Positions 12,001 to 19,700 of a DNA stretch of 26,135 nucleotides are shown here, piece by piece (within the stretch, counting starts at the first letter, position 1; every line of letters starts with the position of its first letter). The stretch is from Azolla pinnata (taxonomy: Eukaryota; Streptophyta; Polypodiopsida; Salviniales; Salviniaceae). A program made the translations under genes and the position numbers. The notes under the pieces are model-generated. The model did no database searches and had not been told where the DNA came from. It saw only the letters and a list, made by a program, of their open reading frames with translations. The stretch spans positions 1 through 26,135 of the forward strand of contig JBBBWG010030566.1 in NCBI GenBank assembly GCA_037176905.1, given 5' to 3'.

Positions 12001-12378
12001 TTTCAGATCAGCTGAAGGAGGTGCTGTTACCGAGCTTTCTGAACCAGAAGATGTATTGGGGAGTGGAAAACCACCGCCTTCTCCATCCACGGTGCTTTCC
12101 TTCTTTGATTCTTCATTATCGAGGGCAAGAAGGTTCTCTTCGAGCCAGAAATCATCTGATCCACTACCACTCTGCTCCATTGCTGATGGAACAGCGGGGG
12201 CAGATGCATCAGATCCTCCATGACCATCCACATTAAGCTTTGAAAACGCGTCTTCTAGGCGCCCATCATCGTCTATACTCGATCCTTTATCACGCCTGCT
12301 ATCCTCATCTCCAAGATCGTTCACCAGCTGTTCAAAGAAATCACTATCTTCTAGATCATTATCCGCTTCATAAGCCAT
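4003..12378 (-). CDS. SEC16: SEC16, COPII scaffold of ER exit sites (plant MAIGO5 family)
   Basis: Thirteen exons give 1960 residues: 12378-9151, 9041-8715, 8256-8131, 8043-7921, 7835-7662, 7058-6933, 6852-6718, 6550-6423, 6285-6174, 6081-5734, 5604-5455, 5347-5055, 4615-4003. Every junction keeps frame. The family is shown by a DSDFFEQLV start, two YPGWYYDY motifs, FGFGGKLIVMK at the end of exon 1, KELVKWIDERI, LALVLAWQLGEK, PGSPMRTLLLL, ITHLGDSLWK, RLCLLGADHF, IQRTEIFEYAKVLGNSQ, PFQPYKLLYAYMLAEAGK, RARSVSEP, NKFYYDEKLKRWVE and RYVDTFNKG. SEC16 proteins organise ER exit sites, bind COPII coat subunits and modulate Sar1 there. The start is the ATG at 12378 (A at -3, G at +4); the frame is open upstream to 12469 but contains no other ATG. 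The protein is longer than the roughly 1350 residues I recall for Arabidopsis, because of the expanded first exon. Confidence 0.95.
6551..6717 (-). other. SEC16: GC-AG intron in SEC16 (intron 7)
   Basis: Exon 7 ends with CAG at 6718 and the intron begins GCGAGT rather than GT. The acceptor is TTTTACAG ending at 6551. Joining here gives LAIQ|RTEIFEY, which matches the family without gap or insertion. No GT near the boundary would do so. The strong CAG before the cut is usual for GC donors. Confidence 0.85.
7237..7360. repeat. 61 nt tandem duplication in SEC16 intron 5
   Basis: ATACTCTGCCACTTAACC begins at 7237 and again at 7298; both continue through ACACATTCTAAA and CCTACATA to TATGCATTTA with small indels. 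It lies in the longest SEC16 intron (7059-7661, 603 nt), in otherwise featureless AT-rich DNA. Confidence 0.85.
9918..10584 (-). repeat. SEC16: Tandem 34-39-residue Trp repeats in SEC16
   Basis: Seven units each begin with [SN]W[SP] and most carry a central QEG and a second Trp (SW[QE]Q/E), from residue about 599 to 821. Units are 38, 34, 34, 34, 34, 39 and a partial one. Two adjacent units share about 50 identical bases (10253-10303 and 10355-10405, offset 102), which shows recent duplication, while the outer units are diverged. The pattern SWSAGG..QEGP..ASWQESGQVQ describes the two closest copies. Confidence 0.85.
11446..11898 (-). repeat. SEC16: Acidic ~42-residue repeats in SEC16
   Basis: The motif VEN[DN] followed by a conserved Leu and then a DG pair recurs at residues 161, 245 and 289, with a more diverged copy near 206 (IDGTDVSRNL). 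Spacings are about 38-46 residues. The copies are well diverged at DNA level. No function is known to me; acidic disordered repeats often serve as docking or solubility segments. Confidence 0.6.
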
Positions 12379-13080
12379 TCTTTGTCGATGATGAAGATGA
12401 TGTTGATGATGTTGATGATGTTGATGATGACTCAAACCGGATTTCAGCCCCAGGTGATTTCTTGCTCATCAAAGGGATTTTCGATATGTTCCTCTTCTAA
12501 TTGATCTGAGAACCGCTTTACCAACAACGATTTCTGGGTACCGATTGTGTTGCAGAACGAAGACCCATAAAGTTTCCTTAACCTAAAAGGAAAGAATTTC
12601 CCAGAATCTACTGCATTTACCTGATACCGAGGAACCAAATCTGTGCAGGAAAAGGAAAAGACAAGCCCTACTTCCAAACCGCAGGATGAAGAGAACCAAC
12701 AACTTCTGACCCAAAGGGAATGGGCTCTGGCTCCGATCCACAAAGGAGGCAAATTCTGCTGGCTTTCTCGAGGAAACCCTAGCCAGAAGGCAAGGACCAA
12801 ACCCTGATCCGCGGAGAAAGATGAGAGACCCTGCTTCGGAAGAAGGATCGGAGGCGAGCCCAAGTGCTAACACAGCCTAGAAGACATATACACAAGCATA
12901 TCTGTACACTGGTTTCTCAGATTTGACAGGAACCGCTTGCGGGAGCAGATCGAGTGCAGGAGATCGCCATAGCCAGAGCTAAAAAAAAGCTTTGAATGAA
13001 CAGATCGATCGGGGGGGGAAAGAAAAACAAAAGGGAGAAAGAGAAGAGAAGAGAGAGACAGAGAGAGAGAGAGCTCAGAA
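12379..13080 (-). promoter_or_regulatory. SEC16: SEC16 5' leader and proximal promoter
   Basis: No other gene occupies this stretch. It contains a GA-rich tract at 13033-13074 that reads as a CT-rich pyrimidine patch on the SEC16 strand, a common core-promoter or leader element in plants. A possible leader intron runs from a strong donor CAG|GTAAAT (12621/12620) to an acceptor TTCTCAG ending at 12506. The transcription start cannot be placed and no clear TATA box was seen. Confidence 0.5.
12387..12430. repeat. Trinucleotide repeat in the SEC16 leader
   Basis: On the plus strand GATGATGTT units repeat four times. On the minus strand they read CATCATCAA and end 9 nt before the SEC16 ATG. The SEC16 frame is open through them and would give a His/Gln tract, but no ATG lies upstream in frame before the stop at 12466-12468, so they are leader sequence under AUG initiation. 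Confidence 0.85.
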
Positions 13081-13180
13081 GAAATCCGGTGAACTTGATT
13101 TAATTAATATTTTGATTTAGGGATCAAACATGAAAGATTGAAAGGAAAAAAGAAAAGAAAAGAAACTGTGATTTTTCTCA

Positions 13181-13424
13181 TGTCGGTCGGTCGGTCGGTG
13201 GATCGATGGATCCATCGATTGATTAGTTGATCCATGGAATGGATCGATGGATCAGTGGATCGATCAATCGATCGATTGATTAGTGGATCGATGGATCAGT
13301 GGATCGATCAATTGATCGATCGATCAGTGGATCGATCGATCGATCGATTAGTGGATTGATGGATCGATGGATCAGTGGATCAATGGATCAATGATCGATC
13401 GATTGATGGACCGATGGATCATTG
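13181..13424. repeat. GATC-rich tetranucleotide array
   Basis: After (GGTC)n at 13183-13199, about 220 nt are built almost wholly from GATC, GATT, GATG and CAAT-type four-base units (ATCGATCGAT, GGATCAGTGGATC, and so on). GGATCAGTGGATCGATCAAT is repeated with variants at a higher-order spacing of about 50 nt. The array is dense in GATC and in ATCGAT palindromes. Confidence 0.9.
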
Positions 13425-13439
13425 CGACACTCCATCATG

Positions 13440-13760
13440 CATCTGTCCATGACTCTGATGAATCGATCGTTTCGGCCAATCGAGCGTGATCGTGTTCATG
13501 ACTCTCGCGAATCGATTGGCCATCGCAATGCTCGCCCGTTTGTTTGTTCACGACTCCGATGAATTCGTCGACATAACTGGCCATCTTAGCGCTCGTCCAT
13601 TCGTCCATTCGTGATTGTGATGAATCTTCATCGGATTCCAGCATTTTCATAGCCATCGTTCAGGACTTGGATGAATCCGTCCGCCTTTTCCTAGCCATCC
13701 TAGCATTCGTGATTCCGTCTATTCATGAAGTTCATCGTTCATCTGTTCATGAGGCGGCTA
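13440..13760. repeat. Degenerate 50-60 nt tandem repeat
   Basis: About six units share the order CATGACTC, GATGAAT, TCG, GGCCATC, then CGCTCGTCCATTCG, with unit starts near 13446, 13497, 13548, 13608, 13658 and 13710. Identity between units is low to moderate. The array directly follows the GATC array and shares GATGAATCGATCG-like words with it. Confidence 0.65.
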
Positions 13761-14118
13761 CGACGAGAATCATGGCATCGAATGAAAAAGAGTTGTACAA
13801 AATCTCAAGCGCTACCTTGTAAAGGCATCGGATAATCGAACGTTGCTTATGGTTCGTAACCAACAAATCGAGCCACGAAACTGCTACGTGCAGTCTAGAA
13901 CTAAGCATAGCTGGCCGAAGATCGTCTCGAGAACAAACGACTTAGAATGATCTTGCGAGAGTTTGAGAGTACCCGAACAGTCAGATGAAGATTCGAGATT
14001 GTGCAGAATGCATGTAGTACGAGGAACAAGCAATCCCAGCCTATTGGACGACACCATACTGGCATGAAGAGATGTCTGAATCCTTCTCTCCTCGAGCACT
14101 GCAAGCACACCGAGCTCG

Positions 14119-14120
<2 letters not shown>
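13761..14120. other. Unique spacer without a recognised feature
   Basis: No repeat and no frame with coding character was found on either strand. The short open frames on the minus strand here are not supported by start context, splice sites or protein resemblance. Confidence 0.5.

Positions 14121-14152
<32 letters not shown>
14121..14152. repeat. (CT)16 microsatellite
   Basis: An uninterrupted CT run follows GAGCTCGAG. It is one of three long CT/GA runs in the window (the others are at 837-887 and 13033-13074). Confidence 0.95.
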
Positions 14153-14154
<2 letters not shown>

Positions 14155-15410
14155 TTGCCTTTCTGATTCAATTATCCTTGTTTGTTTGATTGATCGTCGA
14201 GTTTCGAAGCAATGTTCAGGTAGCAACTTTGTCCCAACAATCGACCTCGTTCGACTCGACACAAAGATTTTGGATTCCGATTTTTTTTGTCGATTATTAC
14301 GAGTCCCCACGATATAACGCTTTCATATGCTTCACCGCCAGTGTTCGACTTTAGGCTGCCTTGGATGCAGCTATGTACTCGATCTACTTTTGTCAAGATT
14401 GTCATGCATCGTTGGAGTCTTCAGCCTCCAGTGATATGCGTGAGTAAACACATGGCACCTCCGAGACCAGAGTTATCAGTGTTGTCTTGGGGTTGTACGT
14501 CGATGAAAATGATTCCACTTGGCTATAGTACGTATGCATGCATACATGTATGGATGCATCCATGTCTGAACCGATCGTCACATTCTTGGGCACTAAAGCT
14601 AAACAGAATGAATGCGCCTCCAACAGCGTAGGCCGGTAAAAATCAGAGCAGAAATTTCCAATCTTTGGAAATCTTTGCACAACCAGACTAATTGTCAAAG
14701 CAATCAAATTGGATAATCTACGATGGCTAGTTCCGTTTTTCTCCTAAAAATTGAGGATTGAAGAATCTATTGCATATGCAAAGTCCATGGCGTCAACCTA
14801 TAGGAGTTTGTACTGATCGGACTATGTGTAGTTTTCATCCATCCATCATCTCTACAAAACCTGCTTGCGAACCCGCCCAGATCATCGAGCTATCGAGCTT
14901 CCCACCATTGAAACCTAAAAAACAGTCAGACCAAACCGTGGAGTTGTCAAGTTGGTACCAAATGACTATGTGGGCTCATTTTCAGCTAAGAAATCCAGGC
15001 GGCATCGACTCGCCGACATCCTAATAGGATTCTGCATATGCAAAGTCCAACAAAGGTTGTGAGTCCATAGGATTTTGTGTCGATCAAGCTCAGGTTCTTC
15101 ATTTGTCCATCTAATCCAATCCAATCCAATCCATCCATCATATCTGGCTTGTAGGGAGATGACGATGCTTTGCAAGCCCATTGCGCATGTAAACTCTCAG
15201 AGTGAAATGCAGGTCCAAGCCGACGACGGTAGAGCTAGAGCTAGAGAGAGAGAGAGCTAATAATGCCAAAAGATCTAACGATTCCCAAAGAACTTTACAG
15301 TGCCAAAAGAGCTGCAACGATCCCCCAAAGTGCGGACGATGCTTGGAGAGCCGACGATTTCCGATTTCCGATTTCCGAAGAGCCTGACTTTGGGAATAGG
15401 CCAAGAATCG
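14153..15410. other. Divergent spacer, mostly unique DNA
   Basis: No gene was found. The stretch holds a weak direct repeat (separate entry), a short ATCCAATCC-type run near 15115-15135, a GAGCTA/GA run at 15228-15258, and a triplicated GATTTCC at 15357-15377 leading into the 41/42 nt array. Frames open here show no family resemblance. Confidence 0.5.
14760..15130. repeat. Diverged direct repeat, copies about 262 nt apart
   Basis: GCATATGCAAAGTCCA occurs at about 14772 and again at about 15034. In both copies it is followed after a short gap by CCTATAGGA or CCATAGGA with TTTGT, then GATC, then a TTCAT..CCATC stretch. The copies are clearly related, but the flanks are diverged. Confidence 0.55.
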
Positions 15411-15611
15411 GAGATCGATCTCAGCGAAAGAATGAGAGGATGCTAGAATCGGGAGATCGATCTCAGCGAGAGAATGAGAAGATGCCAGAATCGGAGATCG
15501 ATCTCAGCGAAAGAATGAGAGGATGCCAGAATCGGGAGATCGATCTCAGCGAGAGAAGGAGAAGATGCCAGAATCGGAGATCGATCTCAGCGAAAGAATG
15601 AGAGGATGCCG
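15411..15611. repeat. A-B-A-B-A array of 41/42 nt units with a 12-nt palindrome
   Basis: Five units start at 15411, 15453, 15494, 15536 and 15577, spacings 42, 41, 42, 41. Each starts with the perfect palindrome GAGATCGATCTC, then CAGCGA. Odd units continue AAGAATGAGAGGATG, even units GAGAA.GAGAAGATG, so the true period is an 83 nt dimer. Identity is very high, which implies recent expansion. The 83 nt period breaks any reading frame. Confidence 0.95.
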
Positions 15612-16007
15612 AGTGATTCCTGGGGCAGAGAAGGTCGAGAATGGCAAAGAGAGAGAGAGATCTCGATCCTGCGACAAACAGATCGATCCTGGAGTGTGAA
15701 CACAGAGAGAGAGAGAGAAGCTCTCTCCGCCATAGCCGTTCCTTTCTTTGAAAGCAGCTCCATCTCGACCATGTTCTGCTGCGAGTCGGGCGATTAGAAA
15801 CCGAACCCCTTGGGCCGCCACTCAGACGAGCCTCACTTCTGGCGACGGAGACTGGAATGCAGAAGAGTGATACGGTCTCTCATGCGCGCCTCAGACGTAG
15901 GAGGGTTTCGGAGACGGGAATCTCTCGTGCTGGGCGGTCGGTTGAAAATCTGAAGGCGCCGAGGCGGAGTATGCTTGTGGGCTTCCCGGGGCTTCTTGCA
16001 AACCGTC
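15612..16007. other. Spacer between the two minisatellites
   Basis: This stretch holds two short GA runs (15650-15661 and 15705-15718) and unique DNA of higher GC content around 15790-15990. No supported gene was found on either strand. Confidence 0.5.
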
Positions 16008-16380
16008 TATCCATGTGGTCGCTTGAATTGTGAGGGATTTCTGGCGGACTGTCCATGTGGATGATCGAAGATTTTTGCGAGATTCTTGTGAAAATATCCA
16101 TGCGGGCGATCGATTGAATTCTGAGGGATTCAAGGCGGAATATCCACGCGGGCGATTGAAAGTCGCGGGATTCTTGTGAAAATATCCATGCGGGTGATTG
16201 AAATTTGCGAGATTCTTGTGAAATATCCATGTGGGCTATTGTGAATTCCGAGGGATTCAAAGCGGAATAACAACGCAGGCTATTGAATTATGAGAGATTT
16301 CATGGCAGTGTATCCCATGTGGGCGATTGATATCTGAGTGACTCAAGGCTTGATATATATCCATTTGGGCAGTGAAGTCT
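16008..16380. repeat. Nine-unit 41-47 nt minisatellite upstream of DNAI4
   Basis: The core TATCCATGYGGGCGATTGAA, with variants, starts at about 16008, 16050, 16095, 16141, 16183, 16224, 16268, 16311 and 16358. The second half of each unit is either GCGAGATTCTTGTGAAAA or GAGGGATTCAAGGCGGAA, so two unit types are mixed. The last unit merges into the presumed promoter of DNAI4. Confidence 0.9.
16353..16361 (+). promoter_or_regulatory. DNAI4: Possible TATA box for DNAI4
   Basis: ATATATATC lies about 85-93 nt before the ATG at 16446, which would give a short leader of about 55-60 nt. It is inside the last minisatellite unit, where the core reads TATATCC instead of TATCC. This is inferred from position and composition only. 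Confidence 0.25.
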
Positions 16381-16445
16381 CGAGAATAGCTACTTCCTAC
16401 TTCTTTGGATTTCTCTGTATAGTTTTTCAAAGAGAAAGAAGAATT

Positions 16446-16717
16446 ATGGATCAGCACAAACCATCTGACATAACCTCATGGATGAACAAGAGCCCTAACA
16501 TGGCGAAGCATTCTTCTTCTTCTTCGTCGTCAATGATGATGACGAGGCCATCTGTGTTGCCTTTACCGCTCGGCCTGCATCATGGACTGGGTTCGAATCC
16601 ATTCAACATTGCGAAAGCACGGGCGGATGCAGCAGCCGCATGTGCCAATGGATCGAGAGCTTCTTCATATCGCTCCCGAAGGCCTTCCGTTGGCTCTCAG
16701 ATGTCCTTCTCTTCCAA
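16446..16717 (+). other. DNAI4: Proposed DNAI4 exon 1
   Basis: The ATG at 16446 is the first in its frame, with A at -3 and G at +4. The frame codes a Ser-rich, basic N-terminus ending SYRSRRPSVGSQMSFSS. A strong donor AA|GTAAGA at 16717/16718 leaves phase 2, and the acceptor TTAATAG ending at 18131 restores the frame as AA|G AGC ATG AGA. Without this exon the gene would start at the ATG at 18136. Ser/Arg-rich N-termini before VFDExGNDVTP are usual for this family. Confidence 0.65.
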
Positions 16718-19700
16718 GTAAGATTCACGAGCTTTCCATGAGCTTTTCATGAATTGGATAGTGACAGGAGCAAAAAGCAAGGAGAATTTCGACTTCGTTT
16801 TAAGAGCTTTTTATGGTCTTCTGATGAATCAAAGAATGAGAGATTAAAAATTAAGGGAATTCAAATCATCTTGTAATCGTCTTCCTTCTTGAGAAGGAGA
16901 TTACTGGTCTAGTAAGAACTCTCTATGTGAAAATGGTTATTGCACATATATGCCAAACCTTCTTGATGGTGATTTAGGATTTGAGATAGATTGGGTGGCC
17001 ATGGTTTGGTTGAGAAGGTTGTTTGCAGAAAGTATAACCCCATGCACTCAACTCATATATTTTGCAATGGGATCTAGAAAGAAGCTTCTTTTATGGTTGG
17101 ACTATTTTCTTTTGACAGCTTTCCTTCACGGCTCTTGAGTTCTAGTACGAATAGTCCTAAACAACATTGATCTTCATATTCCATTACCGTGGGTATTGGG
17201 CCAAAACCCTGTCTGAAAAGGCGATGGTATCCTCTTCTTATTTCATAAAATACTGTATGGTGGCAGACATAGTGTTATTCAGATTCCGGCCCCTAATTCG
17301 AATAATTGGCATGTCCCTTCTTCCACAGAAAGCGGAAGGAAGAAATAGTAATACTGTATGGTGGCAGACATAGTGTTATTCAGATTCCGCCCCCTAATTG
17401 GAATAATTGGCATGTCCCTGCTTCCACAGAAAGAAAGAAAGGAAGAAATAGTAACGTGTTTAAGGGCCAAAATGGCCAGTGGAACCAAATGAGATATCAA
17501 GTCTTACATTGTTGTCTTGTCTTTAAGAACAGACCAGCATATGTGCAATTACAAAATGACAACAGAAATCTGGTAACTACACATTCAAGGTGCTCCACTC
17601 ATGAAACTTTTGACTTTGAAACATCTCCAATATGGGCTGATCCACAAGGGTGCTGGGCCCATGCTTCGGATTTCGAGAGTTTATGTGCCATAAAAGTTAC
17701 AAAGAGATAGAGAGAGGGAGATTTCAAAATGTAATGGGGAATTTTGAGAATCTCCATGAATCTTTTCTATAACGATTAGTAAAATGAATTATAGTCTGTC
17801 TAAGTATGTAAAAAGGGAGAATAAATAATCTTTCTGTTATCAGATTTTTAATGTGTAATGGATGAAACGATCACACATCCCTCATTGAGGCACTGTGAAT
17901 CAGATAGAGGGTGCAAATAGTTTATAATACAGTGTCCAAGGGAAGAGGAACTCTACCATTCCTGAAGCCTTTCCTTTTGTTTATGCATTCAAAGATCTTT
18001 ATATTATTTTCTTTTTAAATCTCAAAGCGTGCCTAATAAGAAGAGGGATAGTCCCGAATACAAGCCCCTATAATTGCACCAGTAGAATGTTGAATTGTCT
18101 TGTTTTTCCGTGTTCTTGCTGAGATTAATAGGAGCATGAGAAGTACAAAGTCAAGACGCACAGGAAAAAGTTTCAAAACTGTAGAGGTTACTGAACATGA
18201 TATTGTACAGGTTTACTCTGCCCAATCACTTGCAAGCATAATAATGACCGTGTGAGAGATGCTGTGTACTTATCTCGCTACTTGTTTATCCATCTATTGA
18301 CAGGTTTTTGATGAACATGGAAATGATGTAACACCAAAGCCATTAGTTGAGCTAAGGACAACTGCACTTCATGAATTGCTTTTGCAAGATCATGCAGATA
18401 GATTCACACCAGAGTCAGAGAGGCCATCTATCTACAGGTACTTTTTTTCTTCTACTTTGAAGTATGATTATATGTGAGCAGCAAAACTTGATACTGTATT
18501 CTCAAATATTGGAGGTTTTGATGTTTTTTTCCTTTGCACTTTTTCCCGTCTTCAAGTCGGTATTCAATAGCCAGCAGTGTGAGCAGTTTCACAGCAGATG
18601 CACTTGACAATGATGCAGAAGAAGGAGAAGGTAATCGCACAAGATTGGGCACTGGAGTGACTCTATTGGCCAAGGAATTGGCACTTGATCGTACAGAGAA
18701 TCAAAAGCGAAACTATATCGTTTACTTGCCACTTCAGATGCCTACAAAAGGAGAGGTGTGTTTCAATAGTCAACTTTTGATGTAATAAACATTAATTGTT
18801 TTGGAAAAATATTTGGATATGGCTTATCGAGATTAATTTTTGTGTCTGGGATGGAAATGTAATGCTGATCTGACAGCATTGGTATATCTAGAACAATCAT
18901 TAAGTTTCTCCTAAATCAAGGACCAATTATCTGTTTTCAGTTTAATGACTCTAAATGAAATCCATTGTGACACCTTGAGCTGTAATCAACAACATACTAA
19001 TGGTTTGCATAAACACACTCTCAAGTTGGGTGTGTAAACTTAATTGAAAGTACTAATGAATGTTGACTTGGCTGCTGAAAATAATAGCTTAGAGTTGTTG
19101 TAATGTTTTCTATAATCTCCTTATTTTTAAGAGTACTCGTTTCTCCAGTAACCGGTCTTGCTTATGATCACAAGATTATAGACAATTGTCATTTTTGTAC
19201 TTTTCTTTGATCAGGTTTCTGAACAAATTGTAACTGTTACGTTAATGGAAAGTGATACATTTGAGCTGATGAGTCTTAGAGGTCATACGCTCAATAACAG
19301 TTATCAGAATGTGAAAGACGTTCTGGAGAGAAACTCAAGATATAAGACACTTTTACAGGTTTGGGCACTAAATATATGATTCTTATGGAAATGAGGAACT
19401 ACATGTTTTTCAAATGCAGACAGCTGATATTTTGAACAGCTCAAAGTCGGAAGTGATAATTATTCAAACTCTGGTGCACAAACACTGTTCAGCGTGCAGA
19501 AGGCAAAGGAGGTTCAGGTTTCTGCAAAACAAATGGAGACTGAAGCTTGTCAGGTTTTCTAATATTCCCGTTTCCTGAGCAATGGCAATATGCTAAATAT
19601 TAAGATACTTTTCTTTGTAATAATTGGCCGTTCAGAGAACTAAATCGTTTTTCATAGTCAGGCCAATTATTGGGATATTTGTGATTCAAATGCAAAGAGA

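Larger units (their letters stand above)
9151..12378 (-). other. SEC16: SEC16 exon 1: disordered, repeat-rich N-terminal region
   Basis: This single exon of 1076 codons codes mostly Ser, Gly, Gln, Asp and Glu, and is probably disordered. In order it holds: an acidic N-terminus with DFFEQLV, as in plant homologues; four degenerate acidic repeats of about 42 residues (about 161-310); a first YPGWYYDY motif (W528); a Trp-containing 34-39-residue repeat block (about 599-821); a second YPGWYYDY motif (W871); a Gln/Asn-rich segment; and PLHPLAVFGFGGKLIVMK at the end, the conserved entry to the central domain. In other plants the N-terminal region is less elongated, so the repeats look like lineage growth. 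The donor is ATGAAG|GTATTG at 9151/9150. Confidence 0.85.

Noticed and set aside
9685..12236. Several 60-150 codon frames opposite or out of frame with SEC16 exon 1
   Set aside because: They are shadows of the SEC16 coding sequence; their open state follows from its Ser/Gln-rich codon composition and repeats.
12444..12863. A 139-codon frame on the minus strand ending just before the SEC16 start, as an upstream ORF
   Set aside because: It contains no ATG; the frame opens at a TTG. It also crosses a likely leader intron. There is no evidence that it is translated.
15263..15601. Plus-strand frame through the 41/42 nt array as a charged repeat protein
   Set aside because: The 83 nt period shifts the frame in each dimer, so the peptide changes along the array. 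Composition is that of the satellite.
15880..16260. Minus-strand frame with repeated peptides (SPAWIF.QES type) as a repeat protein gene
   Set aside because: The peptide repeat simply mirrors the 41-47 nt minisatellite; unit lengths not divisible by three break the frame, and no start or splice context is present.
13181..16380. CRISPR-like regular repeats
   Set aside because: The arrays are plain tandem repeats without unique spacers, and the context is a plant nuclear genome.
18452..18673. Minus-strand frame over DNAI4 exon 4
   Set aside because: It overlaps a phase-consistent DNAI4 exon with family resemblance on the plus strand, so it is a shadow frame.
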